A stretch of 64,000 bases of DNA, from NCBI RefSeq assembly GCF_017873185.1, contig NZ_JAGGJX010000001.1, positions 248,001-312,000 of the forward strand, read 5' to 3'. A model generated the notes under the pieces. That model was given only the letters and a program-made list of their open reading frames with translations, made no database searches and was not told the origin of the DNA. This DNA is from Metaclostridioides mangenotii. Lineage in GTDB: Bacteria > Bacillota > Clostridia > Peptostreptococcales > Peptostreptococcaceae. Position numbers and translations under genes: made by a program. Below, piece by piece: positions 36,453 to 45,619 of the stretch. Positions within the stretch are counted from its first letter, which is position 1. The number at the start of each line of letters is the position of its first letter.

Positions 36453-36832
36453 TTTGAATACTGTATTTTGATTGATATGGATGCTATATCCGACTACCAT
36501 AGCTTGAACTAAAGGCTGTAATTGTAGTCGGATATCTTATTTTATGCCAACTTCCGTTTCCTTTAATGAAACTATCTTAAATTTTCAAGTGGGGGAAAAG
36601 TCAAAAGCTTGTTTACTGCCGTGCTTTGGAGTTAAGATAACTAGATTGTAAGAAAAGGATAAATTTTATTTTTGGATGTTGGATACAACCCATATATAAT
36701 TTATAATTTATTTTTGGTGTAATTAGAATGATATAATATCTTTATATACATATAATAATGTACAAACTGTAAATATAATATTTGTTCTTAAATAGTATTT
36801 AAATTATAAAAGTTTACTTCATGGAGGTTAAT
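36453..36832. other. Intergenic region with hairpin copy B
   Basis: Apart from the conserved hairpin at 36486-36535 and the AT-rich promoter region of the deaminase gene, nothing is recognisable, including no trace of an ABC permease in any frame. Confidence 0.6.
36486..36535. repeat. Palindrome, copy B of the conserved hairpin-tip element
   Basis: Arms ATATCCGACTAC (36486-36497) and GTAGTCGGATAT (36524-36535). The 26-base core (36498-36523) has inner stem ATAGC/GCTGT and loop TTGAACTAAAG, followed by AATT, closely matching the cores at 7657-7682 and (other strand) 58580-58604. T-rich sequence follows, so it probably terminates the ABC ATPase transcript. Confidence 0.85.
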
Positions 36833-37828
36833 ATGATTGAAAATATGCCAAAGATAGAACTACATTGCCATTTAGATGGAAGTTTGAGAGATGAAACTGT
36901 TTTGGAGATTGTTTCTGGTGAAAATCTTTTTAGTGAATTGAGTTTGTCAGATATTGAAAAGGTCAAAAAAGTTCTTATTGCTCCTAAGGATAGTGATTCA
37001 CTTCTTGATTATTTGAAAAGCTTTGATTTGCCTGTTGGTATAATGCAGACCAGGGAAAGTTTGGAGAGGGTATCTTTTGAACTTATGGAGGATGCTTTTG
37101 AAGAAAATATTAAATATATTGAGGTTAGGTTCGCTCCACTTTTACATACTAAAAAGGGATTGGATGTGAAGGATGTAATTGAAAGTGTGCTTCTAGGTAT
37201 TCATAAGGCTGAGGAAATATACGATATAAAAGGCAGTTTAATTCTTGGCTGTATGAGAAATATGAGCGAGGAAGATGCTGTACTTGTTATAGAAGAAGGT
37301 AAGAGATTTTTAGGAGCTGGTGTTGTTGCTGTTGATTTGTGCGGTCCAGAAGAAGAGGGATTTTGTATGAAGTATAAAAAAGCTTTTGCGTTAGCTAAAG
37401 AATACGGTTATAGAATTACTGTTCATGCTGGAGAGGCGGCTTCTGGTGTTAATGTTTTAGATGCAGTGACGGAATTGGGTGCGGAGAGAATCGGGCATGG
37501 TGTGAGAACTAATGATAGTAAAGAGATTTATGAACTTGTAAAAAGAAAAAATATAACTTTAGAGATGTGCCCTACGAGCAATGTTCAGACTAATGCTGTG
37601 AAATCCTTTGAAGAACATCCTTTTTACGATTTTTATAGGGATGGTTTGAGGGTTACGATTAATACTGACAATAGAACTGTTTCAGATGTGACTTTGTCGT
37701 CAGAGATAGATTTTGTGTTAAATTACTATAATATGACTGATGAAGATTATTACTGCATATATAAATATGCAGTGGAGGCAAGTTTTACGAATGAAGATAC
37801 TAAAAGATGGCTTTTGAGTTTTCTATAA
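36833..37828 (+). CDS. add: Adenosine deaminase
   Basis: Zinc enzyme converting adenosine to inosine in purine salvage; cytosolic TIM barrel, 331 aa. Metal and catalytic motifs in order: HCHLDGSLRD (His-x-His), HAGEA with catalytic Glu, RIGHGVRT, and TINTDNRTVS (Asp). The ATG at 36833 (MIENMPKIELHCH) was chosen, since the ATG at 36821 overlaps its GGAGG site. Monocistronic. No anomaly. Confidence 0.94.
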   Translation: MIENMPKIELHCHLDGSLRDETVLEIVSGENLFSELSLSDIEKVKKVLIAPKDSDSLLDYLKSFDLPVGIMQTRESLERVSFELMEDAFEENIKYIEVRFAPLLHTKKGLDVKDVIESVLLGIHKAEEIYDIKGSLILGCMRNMSEEDAVLVIEEGKRFLGAGVVAVDLCGPEEEGFCMKYKKAFALAKEYGYRITVHAGEAASGVNVLDAVTELGAERIGHGVRTNDSKEIYELVKRKNITLEMCPTSNVQTNAVKSFEEHPFYDFYRDGLRVTINTDNRTVSDVTLSSEIDFVLNYYNMTDEDYYCIYKYAVEASFTNEDTKRWLLSFL

Positions 37829-38010
37829 AATTATTGTCGAGTACTATAAATTTTGACTATAAATGAGATGCCTTATATAGATAAAAACAATCATATCACT
37901 TGCAAAAAACGTGGTAAAATCTAGAATAGAGGTAAAAAATATTATCTATTTGTAATATTTTAGAAAATAATATATAAATTAGTCAAAATAAATAATTAGG
38001 GGGAATTTCG

Positions 38011-39162
38011 ATGTCAAATTTACCAGAGCAATTTGATAGTTTTAATGATGCTAGACAAAAAGGGTTTTTAAGTGCTAAAGAGTTAAAAGATAGTGGTAAA
38101 AAATTAGTGGGTACTTTCTGTACTTTTACTCCTGTTGAGATACCTATGGCAGCTGGAGCTGTTACGGTAGGTGTATGTGGTGTAAGTGAAGAATCTATAC
38201 CAGCGGCAGAAAAAGTACTTCCAAGAAATCTATGTCCACTTATTAAATCAAGTTATGGACATGCAATAACTGATACTTGCCCTTATTTCTATTTCGCAGA
38301 TCTATTAATAGGAGAAACTACTTGCGATGGTAAGAAAAAAATGTACGAAGAACTTGCCAAAGAAAAAAATATGCATGTAATGCACCTTCCAAATACAGTA
38401 AAAGGTGAACTTAGCTACAAACTTTGGAAAGATGAAATAATAAAATTAAAAGAAGAAACAGAGAAATCATTAGGAGTTACAATAACTGAAGATGATATTA
38501 GAGCTGCTATAATAGATAAAAACGAAGAGAGACGTCTTTTAAAAGAGTTCTATGAATTAGGAAAATCAGAGCCTTCTATGCTTACAGGAATGGAGCTACA
38601 CAATGTTCTTTATCAATCTGGATTTAAATTTGATAGAGATGAACTAAAAAAATCTGTTAGAAAAGTAATCGATGATACTAAGGAAAGATATGAAAAAGGC
38701 GAAGGTCCTGTTAAAAAGGATAGTCCAAGGATATTAATAACGGGGTCTCCTATAGGAGGTATAAGCCAAAAAATAATACAAACTCTTGAAGATGCTGGAG
38801 CATCAGTTGTAGCTTTAGAGCTTTGTCAAGCTATAAGATCTACTGATAGATTGGTAGATGAAGATATGGATGATGTTTACGATGCCTTAACTCAAAAATA
38901 TATTAAAATAGGATGTTCATGTATGATGGACAACGACAATAGATTTGAACTACTTGATAGACTTATAGACGAGTACAAAGTTGATGGCGTAATAGATGTT
39001 GTACTTCAAGCATGTCATACTTTTAATATAGAATCTTATAGAGTAAAAGAGTTTGTTACTAAAGAAAAACATAAAGCTTTTATGGGTATAGAAACAGACT
39101 ACTCAAAATCTGATACTGAACAATTAAAAACAAGATTTGAAGCATTTGTAGAGATGTTATAA
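38011..39162 (+). CDS. 2-hydroxyacyl-CoA dehydratase-family protein, double-cubane-cluster type
   Basis: 383 aa. A single-subunit relative of HgdA/HgdB and BcrB/C proteins, which bind iron-sulfur clusters for low-potential reductions. Cys residues at GTFCTFTP, GVCGVSE, NLCPLIKSSYGH, DTCPYFYF, GETTCDGKKKMYE and, in the C-terminal half, GCSCMMDND and QACHTF are candidate ligands. One dehydratase-like subunit plus its own activator next door is the arrangement of double-cubane cluster proteins (YjiM/YjiL type) rather than of two-subunit dehydratases. The ATG follows AGGGGGA. Substrate unknown. Confidence 0.85.
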   Translation: MSNLPEQFDSFNDARQKGFLSAKELKDSGKKLVGTFCTFTPVEIPMAAGAVTVGVCGVSEESIPAAEKVLPRNLCPLIKSSYGHAITDTCPYFYFADLLIGETTCDGKKKMYEELAKEKNMHVMHLPNTVKGELSYKLWKDEIIKLKEETEKSLGVTITEDDIRAAIIDKNEERRLLKEFYELGKSEPSMLTGMELHNVLYQSGFKFDRDELKKSVRKVIDDTKERYEKGEGPVKKDSPRILITGSPIGGISQKIIQTLEDAGASVVALELCQAIRSTDRLVDEDMDDVYDALTQKYIKIGCSCMMDNDNRFELLDRLIDEYKVDGVIDVVLQACHTFNIESYRVKEFVTKEKHKAFMGIETDYSKSDTEQLKTRFEAFVEML

Positions 39163-39183
39163 GAAATCTTATTAGGAGGATGT

Positions 39184-39939
39184 ATGTATAGTATAGGTGT
39201 TGACTCAGGATCTGTCGCAACAAAGGGTGTCCTATTCGATGGTGAAAAAATAGTTAAGAAAGTAATACTTCCAACAGGATGGAGCCCTAAAACTACATCT
39301 GAACAAGTTTATAATTTATTATCAGAGGGAATTCCAAAAGATCAAATCTTAAAGACGGTCGGTACAGGATACGGAAGAGGCGTAATGGATTTCGCTGATA
39401 AAAAGGTTACGGAAATAACTTGTCATACTAGGGGAATATTTTTTCTAAATGAAAATACTAGAACAATTCTCGATGTAGGCGGTCAAGATAGCAAGGTTAT
39501 AAATTTAGATAATGCAGGAAATGTATTCAATTTTATAATGAACGATAAATGTGCTGCTGGAACTGGTAGATTCTTGGAGATAACTTCTAATTTATTGGGA
39601 AGTGATATCGCAAATATAGATAAACTGGCAAGTGGAAATGAACCAGTTAATATCTCGAGTATGTGCACTGTATTTGCAGAATCAGAAATAGTAAGTTTGC
39701 TTGCTCAAGATGTCGGTAAAGAAAATATAGCTGCGGGAATACTTAAATCAATAGCAAATAAATCTGTTTCAATGTTGTCTAGAACTGAAATAGTAGATGA
39801 GATTGCATTTACCGGAGGACTTGCTAAAAGCAAAGTTTTAGTCAGTATGATTGAAGAAATACTCGGCAAGAAGATATTTGTTGCAGAGGATACACAGATA
39901 ATAGGCGCACTTGGTGCTGCTGTAATAGGATATAAGTGA
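39184..39939 (+). CDS. ATP-dependent activator (BadF/BadG/BcrA/BcrD family)
   Basis: 251-aa ASKHA-fold ATPase that injects electrons into the partner dehydratase-like protein using a [4Fe4S] cluster shared between two subunits. Motifs: IGVDSGSVATKGVLFDG (phosphate 1), LDVGGQDSKVI, the first cluster Cys in NDKCAAGTGRFLE, the second in SSMCTVFAESE, and AFTGGLAKS. It begins 22 bases after the dehydratase-like gene with AGGAGG. It forms a two-gene unit with that gene, as in YjiL-type reductase systems. Confidence 0.9.
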   Translation: MYSIGVDSGSVATKGVLFDGEKIVKKVILPTGWSPKTTSEQVYNLLSEGIPKDQILKTVGTGYGRGVMDFADKKVTEITCHTRGIFFLNENTRTILDVGGQDSKVINLDNAGNVFNFIMNDKCAAGTGRFLEITSNLLGSDIANIDKLASGNEPVNISSMCTVFAESEIVSLLAQDVGKENIAAGILKSIANKSVSMLSRTEIVDEIAFTGGLAKSKVLVSMIEEILGKKIFVAEDTQIIGALGAAVIGYK

Positions 39940-40001
39940 TACATAAAAGTTAGAATACATATAGTAAACATAAAAAATAGAATAAGTTAATATGTTATAA
40001 A

Positions 40002-40068
40002 ATATGTAATAAAACAGCAATAAGTAGCGGAGTGATACTCCGCTACTTATTGCTGTTTTATTACATAT
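40002..40068. terminator. Perfect 31-bp hairpin, 5-base loop
   Basis: Bases 40002-40032 are the exact reverse complement of 40038-40068, with loop TGATA. T-rich right end. It terminates the activator operon; the stem is far longer than needed for termination. Confidence 0.9.
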
Positions 40069-40325
40069 ATGTTAAAGTAATTGTTTACATAAATTGTTTA
40101 ACATGGGCGAGCTTTGATGAAAAAACTTTTGGATTCCCGACTTATCATTGTAGCCCTTCAAAATTTATGATGGATTTTATTTAAAAGTTTAACAAATTCT
40201 ATACAATTTTAAAGTAAAATATTACAATTTTGATATTAAAAAATAAATAGCTGGTATTTTTATTAAAATCTTACAATATCTGCTATAATTATATTAGCGA
40301 ATAGAGAAATATTGGGGTGAAAAGT
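40069..40325. other. Upstream region of the cell-wall protease gene
   Basis: Contains a possible fold closed by GGGC (40105-40108) and GCCC (40153-40156) with TGATGA/TCATTG inside. An extended -10 promoter (TGCTATAAT, 40281-40289) lies about 35 bases before the ATG of the protease gene. The GGGC fold is upstream of that promoter, so it is not part of its leader. Confidence 0.45.
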
Positions 40326-42764
40326 ATGAGAAAACGAAAAAATTTAATTAAAAGATTATTATCAGTTGGTATGGCGATATCATTTTTTATTGTATCAACA
40401 GCGCCAACCTTAGCATATACAAAGGATTCAATAACATCAATTAAAAAACCTGAATACACTGAACAATATAAACAGTATCTTGAGGATGTTGAAAATGGAC
40501 TAGTAGACAAATACAATGGCCGTATTCCAACTCCATACAGAAACGAAGCGACAGAAGTAAAAGACAATGGGCTTGGAATATCTGTTCCGAATTATTTAAA
40601 GCGTAAGTCAAGTGCTAATTTGCCAATTAATTATGACCCTAGAAAACTTAATCTTGTTACACCAGTTAAAGATCAAGATGAGCTAGGAACATGTTGGACT
40701 TTTACAGCAATGTCATCACTGGAGAGTTTTTTAAAGTATAAAAATATGGGAGAATACGACTTCTCAGAAGAACATTTGAAGTGGTGGTCTACTAATGGTG
40801 ACTACGGTTGGAACTTGACAGATATGACTGGAGCATCAAATTATACAGCTATTGGATATCTAACATCTTGGATGGGTCCAAAATTAGAGGAAGATATTCC
40901 GTATAACGGCAAAGTTCCTATGGCACTTGGTGCTACTAGACCGAGCAATATGGATACAGAAGATACTCAAGTAAATGTAACAGAAGTAGTACATATAAAT
41001 GACAATAGAGAGTCAATGAAAAATTCAATACTTGAGTACGGCGCTATTATTTCAGGTTATGGCCATTATAATAGATATTTAAGCCAAAATAAGTCTGCCT
41101 ATAACTGCAATGTATATCAATATACAAATCATACTATATCAATTATAGGATGGGATGACAATTATTCGAAAGATAATTTTAACCCTAAATACAAACCGCA
41201 AAGTAATGGTGCTTGGTTGGCTAAAAATAGCTGGGGACCGTACAATTCAGAGGGAGGATATCTTTGGATTTCTTATGAAGACAGAACTTTAATGTCTGAT
41301 AACGATAATTTTGCCATAAGAAATGTAGAGATGCCAGATGACAGCAAAAAAATATATCAACATGAATATGCAGGGATAGCTCCACTTGTAAGCAAAAAAA
41401 TTACTGCGGCAAATGTATTTGATTTTAGCAGTGAAAGTGAAGTTTTAGATTCTGTAACATTTATGAGTGATAGTATAGGTTCTAAGTACAATATCTATTA
41501 CGCACCAGTTGTGGGAGATATTCCTCAAAAAGATAGAATGGTAAGAATCGGTGGAGGAAATATTGAGTTTTCAGGATATACTAACGCAAAAGTAGACACT
41601 TATAAAATTCCTAAAGGAAAAGGTGCAATAGTAGTTGAGATAGATGGAGAAGGTACAGGTAATGTATCGATATTCGGTGAAACAGAAGTAAAAGGATATA
41701 GTGGACTTATGGCTAAAGCTAATTTAGGCGAAAGTTATATTTTAGAGGGCGATAAGTTTAAAGATGTCAACTCAGATGATGAATTTTACCCAACAAACTT
41801 TACAATTAAGGCAGTAACTAAAAACACAACTTATCGAGATGTGAATAAGGAAAGTTTAGTTGGAGCGGATAGATACGAAACATCTGTTAAGATTAGTAAA
41901 AAGGGATGGACCAATTCTGAAAATGTAGTTCTAGTAAATGGGGAAGCTATACCGGATGCGTTATCAGCGACTCCTTATGCTGCATCGATTAATTCGCCAG
42001 TGCTATTAACTGAAAAAAATAATTTAACGCAAAAGACAGCAGAGGAAATAAAGAGACTTGGAGCAAAAAATATATATATAGTAGGTGGAGAAAATTCTGT
42101 AAGCAAATCTATTGAAGATAAACTTAATTCATCTGGTTTTAAAGTTGAGAGAATCTCTGGTGAAGATAGATACAAAACTAGTATGAATTTGGCTTACAAG
42201 TTAAATGATAAAAAGAGAGTATCAAAGATAGCAGTAGTAAACGGAGTTGGTGGATTGGCAGATGCTATAAGTATAGGAGCCCCTGCAGGGGAAAATAATA
42301 TACCTATAATACTTGCAGATCCAAGTAGTCAAGTAAAAGACCTAGATGAGTTTGAAAAGACTGCTAATATAGAAAAATCTTATGTAGTTGGGGGTACTTC
42401 CTCATTATCTACGGATTTAGAAGGAAAACTTAAAAATTCTACTAGATTGTCAGGTGAAAATAGAAATGCCACAAATGCAGAGATAATAGAACATTTTTAT
42501 AAAGACAGTAGCATTGGTTCTAAGTACAATAATTTATATGTAGTTAAAGATGGTACAAAGAGCAGTGGTGATCTAATAGACGGATTGTCAGTAGGAGCGT
42601 TGGGAAGTAAAAATAAATCGCCAATAGTGTTAGTAGGAAATAAGCTCGTAGATGAACAAAAGAGTGCCCTTAAACAAAAGACATTCACTTCGGCAACACA
42701 AGTTGGTGGAGGAGCAAATAGAAAGGCATTTGCAGAAGTGTTTAAATTGATAAGATTACCGTAA
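40326..42764 (+). CDS. Papain-like (C1A) cell-wall cysteine protease with CWB2 repeats
   Basis: 812-aa surface protein. Signal peptide (LLSVGMAISFFIVSTAPTLA), a propeptide, then a C1A domain at about residues 100-330 with oxyanion Gln117, catalytic Cys123 in DELGTCWTFT, His269 in TNHTISIIGWDD and Asn301 in AKNSWGPYN. A lectin-like beta domain follows (about 345-495), then three cell-wall-binding type 2 repeats to the end, each with an SGEDRYKTS-like start and a GGxxSVSxS-like end. This is the plan of Clostridioides Cwp84/Cwp13, which process the S-layer. ATG at 40326 chosen after GGGGTG. No slpA in the window. Confidence 0.93.
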   Translation: MRKRKNLIKRLLSVGMAISFFIVSTAPTLAYTKDSITSIKKPEYTEQYKQYLEDVENGLVDKYNGRIPTPYRNEATEVKDNGLGISVPNYLKRKSSANLPINYDPRKLNLVTPVKDQDELGTCWTFTAMSSLESFLKYKNMGEYDFSEEHLKWWSTNGDYGWNLTDMTGASNYTAIGYLTSWMGPKLEEDIPYNGKVPMALGATRPSNMDTEDTQVNVTEVVHINDNRESMKNSILEYGAIISGYGHYNRYLSQNKSAYNCNVYQYTNHTISIIGWDDNYSKDNFNPKYKPQSNGAWLAKNSWGPYNSEGGYLWISYEDRTLMSDNDNFAIRNVEMPDDSKKIYQHEYAGIAPLVSKKITAANVFDFSSESEVLDSVTFMSDSIGSKYNIYYAPVVGDIPQKDRMVRIGGGNIEFSGYTNAKVDTYKIPKGKGAIVVEIDGEGTGNVSIFGETEVKGYSGLMAKANLGESYILEGDKFKDVNSDDEFYPTNFTIKAVTKNTTYRDVNKESLVGADRYETSVKISKKGWTNSENVVLVNGEAIPDALSATPYAASINSPVLLTEKNNLTQKTAEEIKRLGAKNIYIVGGENSVSKSIEDKLNSSGFKVERISGEDRYKTSMNLAYKLNDKKRVSKIAVVNGVGGLADAISIGAPAGENNIPIILADPSSQVKDLDEFEKTANIEKSYVVGGTSSLSTDLEGKLKNSTRLSGENRNATNAEIIEHFYKDSSIGSKYNNLYVVKDGTKSSGDLIDGLSVGALGSKNKSPIVLVGNKLVDEQKSALKQKTFTSATQVGGGANRKAFAEVFKLIRLP

Positions 42765-43032
42765 TTACAGTTAGAATAGTTTAATAAATGTTTAGTACCG
42801 AATTCTACGAAATTAATTTGGTATGATAAAGAGTGAGCAGGAGGCATTAAGCTTCCTGTTTATTTTATATAGGCAACTAGTTACTTTAACTGTATTTATA
42901 AAAAATTCTGATGTTTTATTTAGAATTTATAGATTTAGTATGATTTATTGAATTAATTAGTTGACTAGAGGTTTCATTAGAAATAGAATGGAGTATAATA
43001 AGTAATATTTTGAATATTTTGGAGGTAGTTGT

Positions 43033-43737
43033 ATGAAGTTCAAAGTTGATAAAGAGGTATTTGATAAGTTAGAAAATGTTTGTTTTGGGGTTGTTGTAGC
43101 AAAGGGTATCGATAATACAAAAACTGTAGATAGAATAAGCAACTTACTGGATATCAGTATTGAGAATACGGAAAATTACTTTGAGGGGAAGAAGGTAAAA
43201 GAATCGGATGAAATTCTTCCTTATAGAGATGCTTTTAGAGAGCTTGGTATAAATCCTAATAAATTTATGAGTTCTATTGAAGCGATGACTACAAGAGTTT
43301 CAAAAAATAAAAAGCTTCCTTACATAAACCCAGTTGTAGATTTAGGAAATTCGATTTCATTAAAATATTTACTTCCACTAGGAGCGCACGACATGGATCT
43401 TAGCAGTGATGATGTTAGTGTCAGATTTTCTAAGGAAGGGGATAAATTTATCCCGTTTGGTGAAAATGAGCCTGAACTTATAGAAGGTGGAGAGCTTATT
43501 TACTCTGTTGGTGAGAAGGTTAAGACTAGAAGATGGATATGGAGACAGGGCGAGGAAGGTAAGATAACTGAAAGCAGTAAGAATATATTCTTCCCTATTG
43601 ATGGATTTAATGATAGAAATGTAGATAAGGTTATTAAGGCTAGAGATGAACTTGCTAAATTGATTCAGGAGATCTTTGAGTGTGAAGTTGAAGTTGGATT
43701 TGTAGATAAAGATAATATGGAATTTGAGATAAATTAG
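43033..43737 (+). CDS. B3/B4 tRNA-binding/editing-domain protein
   Basis: 234 aa. Matches the stand-alone B3/B4 domain proteins related to the editing domain of the phenylalanyl-tRNA synthetase beta subunit: NPVVDLGNSISLKYLLPLGAHDMD is the hallmark, with SKEGDKFIPFGE and a FFPIDGFNDRN segment late in the protein. A role in hydrolysing mischarged tRNA or binding nucleic acid is inferred from family. ATG at 43033 after GGAGG. Its stop codon lies inside the left arm of a large palindrome. Confidence 0.87.
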   Translation: MKFKVDKEVFDKLENVCFGVVVAKGIDNTKTVDRISNLLDISIENTENYFEGKKVKESDEILPYRDAFRELGINPNKFMSSIEAMTTRVSKNKKLPYINPVVDLGNSISLKYLLPLGAHDMDLSSDDVSVRFSKEGDKFIPFGENEPELIEGGELIYSVGEKVKTRRWIWRQGEEGKITESSKNIFFPIDGFNDRNVDKVIKARDELAKLIQEIFECEVEVGFVDKDNMEFEIN

Positions 43738-43841
43738 CAAGTTGTTATACAACATGAACAGAGGTTGTTCAGTACATGTCAGACAAAGAGTGTCTGAAAA
43801 TGATCTGGACAACCTCTGTTCACATTGTACGTCAACTTGCT
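43736..43841. repeat. Large three-tier palindrome after the B3/B4 gene
   Basis: Outer arms AGCAAGTTG (43736-43744) and CAACTTGCT (43833-43841), middle arms TGAACAGAGGTTGT (43755-43768) and 43809-43822, inner hairpin CAGACA/TGTCTG (43780-43785, 43791-43796). The segments between outer and middle arms also pair partly (TACAACA with CATTGTA). It overlaps the gene's stop codon. It could be a terminator, though the T-run is weak. Confidence 0.8.
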
Positions 43842-44152
43842 ATTATTCTATTTGAAGTAAAGGCGAAGACCTAAGAGCAGGGCAGAGCAATAACGAAAGT
43901 AACAACAAGAGCAATAACAATAAAAAATATAACAATAATAAATCAATAATAAAAATATTAACAAGTATAAGAATTCTTGAAGGAATAGATATAATTATAA
44001 GATCTAAAGTGTGATTAGATGTGTTTTTTATGAGAAAATGTAAAAAATATAGAAATAGTGTGTGTTATATATGCAAAAAAATTGAATAGTGTGACATAAA
44101 TAGCTATTAATATTAAAGTTGTTGATAAAATTATATTTAATATATAAAAATA
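43842..44152. other. Intergenic region, low complexity, no gene seen
   Basis: Rich in AACAA and AATAA runs (43890-43970); no ORF with a start and ribosome site. Ends at the gap promoter. Confidence 0.6.
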
Positions 44153-44200
44153 TTGAATATATAGGCTATATAGTGTACAATAATTATGTAAAAAGTACAC
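44153..44200 (+). promoter_or_regulatory. gap promoter and possible operators
   Basis: TTGAAT (44153-44158), a 17-base spacer and TACAAT (44176-44181). The spacer holds the 13-base palindrome ATATAG-G-CTATAT. GTGTAC (44173-44178) and GTACAC (44195-44200) form an inverted repeat spanning the -10 and start region. A sugar-responsive repressor is possible; none is encoded nearby. Confidence 0.6.
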
Positions 44201-44218
44201 GAAGGGAGAAATATATTG

Positions 44219-45235
44219 ATGAAGATAAAAGTGGGTATGAATGGGTTTGGTAGAATCGGAAGACAGGTTTTAAGATTGGCTCAAGAGGAGTTCGGTAGTG
44301 ATTTGGAGATAGTTGCTATTAATGCTAGAGCAAATTGTGAGACTTTGGCACACCTATTCACTTATGATTCTAGTTATGGAACATTTAGAGGAGATGTTGA
44401 TGTTAAAGATGAAGATACTTTAGTTGTTAATTCTAAAGAAATTAAAATACTTAGACATAATGATCCTGAAGAAATTCCTTGGAAAGATCTAGGGGTTGAT
44501 ATAGTAATAGAGTCTACTGGTATATTTACTGATAAAGTTAAGGCGGAAAAACATATAAAAGCTGGAGCTAAGAAGGTTATAATTACTGCTCCTGGTAAAA
44601 ACGAAGATGTTACTATTGTTATGGGAGTTAATGAAAAAGAGTACGATAATGATAAGCATAATGTAATCTCTAATGCTTCTTGTACTACAAACTGCCTAGC
44701 TCCATTTGCTAAAGTTCTTAATGAGAAATTTGGTATTAAGAGAGGCCTTATGACTACTGTTCACTCTTACACTAACGATCAAAGAATTCTTGATAAGAGC
44801 CATAAAGATTTAAGAAGAGCTAGATCGGCTGCAGAATCTATAATACCGACTACGACAGGTGCGGCTAAAGCTGTTTCTAAGGTTCTTCCAGAGTTAGAAG
44901 GTAAATTAAATGGTTTCTCTCTTAGAGTTCCAACTCCTACAGTTTCACTTGTAGATTTAGTTTGTGAGCTTGGCAAGAATGTTACTATAGATGAAGTTAA
45001 TAATGCACTTAGAGAAGCGGCAGAAGGTGAATTAAAAGGAATTCTTGGATACTCTGATAAGCCGTTAGTATCTATTGACTACAAACAAGACAGTAGATCT
45101 TCTATAGTAGATGGTTTATCAACTATGGTTATGGAAGACAATATGGTTAAAGTGGTTTCTTGGTACGATAATGAGTGGGGTTATTCAGCAAGAACTGTTG
45201 ATTTAGTAAAATATGTAGCAGATAGATTAAAATAG
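44219..45235 (+). CDS. gap: Glyceraldehyde-3-phosphate dehydrogenase
   Basis: NAD-dependent glycolytic enzyme, 338 aa. N-terminal [20 protein letters not shown] (Rossmann GxGxxG), catalytic Cys in [33 protein letters not shown], and [16 protein letters not shown] at the C-terminus. The ATG at 44219 was preferred to the TTG at 44216, both after AGGGAGAA. No cggR, pgk or tpi follows, so it is not in the usual glycolytic operon; a second gap gene elsewhere is possible. Confidence 0.95.
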   Translation: MKIKVGMNGFGRIGRQVLRLAQEEFGSDLEIVAINARANCETLAHLFTYDSSYGTFRGDVDVKDEDTLVVNSKEIKILRHNDPEEIPWKDLGVDIVIESTGIFTDKVKAEKHIKAGAKKVIITAPGKNEDVTIVMGVNEKEYDNDKHNVISNASCTTNCLAPFAKVLNEKFGIKRGLMTTVHSYTNDQRILDKSHKDLRRARSAAESIIPTTTGAAKAVSKVLPELEGKLNGFSLRVPTPTVSLVDLVCELGKNVTIDEVNNALREAAEGELKGILGYSDKPLVSIDYKQDSRSSIVDGLSTMVMEDNMVKVVSWYDNEWGYSARTVDLVKYVADRLK

Positions 45236-45289
45236 ATAGAAGCGAATAAAAAAAAATAAAAAAAATAAAAAAATTTTATATTTATTAAT

Positions 45290-45340
45290 AAAAGATTATG
45301 GAGAAAATTTATTTTAAATTTCTGCATAATCTTTTTATTT
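45290..45340 (+). terminator. Terminator after gap
   Basis: AAAAGATTATG (45290-45300) pairs with CATAATCTTTTT (45324-45335), with partial inner pairing GAGAAA/TTTCT, followed by T-rich sequence. Confidence 0.8.
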
Positions 45341-45393
45341 TACAACATAATCAATATACAACTTGATACCTGATATCAAGTCGTTAGTTGACG

Positions 45394-45619
45394 TTGACAA
45401 TAATGTTAATAAATTTACAATTAATTCTTAAAAGAAAGTTTTGCAAATTCAACTTGCATAAGTCTGATAAAACTTTGTCGATAAATGTAGGCAATCAGTG
45501 TTTGCAAGGTGTTGTATAGGTGGTTTACTAGTTGCAAAGTTTTAAGATTACCTTTATAATCTAATTAAGAAAAACTTCAAACTAAAATTTTATAATCAAA
45601 AATGGAAGGAATGAAAAAA
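45394..45619 (+). promoter_or_regulatory. Promoter and possible structured leader of the YjiH-type gene
   Basis: TTGACA (45394-45399), a 16-base spacer and TACAAT (45416-45421). The leader of about 190 bases contains AAAACTTTG (45469-45477) paired with CAAAGTTTT (45535-45543), enclosing a GCAA/TTGC hairpin (45491-45505). TTGCAA occurs at 45441, 45502 and 45532, with TTGCAT at 45454. No known riboswitch consensus is recognised. Just upstream, ACTTGATA/TATCAAGT (45361-45368, 45374-45381) is a possible operator. Confidence 0.45.

Noticed and set aside
40105-40156. Possible riboswitch (GGGC...GCCC fold) before the cell-wall protease
   Set aside because: It lies upstream of the likely extended -10 promoter, so is not in that leader, and matches no riboswitch consensus I know (checked by eye against c-di-GMP types).
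43860-43975. AACAA/AATAA repeated tract
   Set aside because: Simple low-complexity sequence without regular unit length; not a CRISPR or tandem repeat array.
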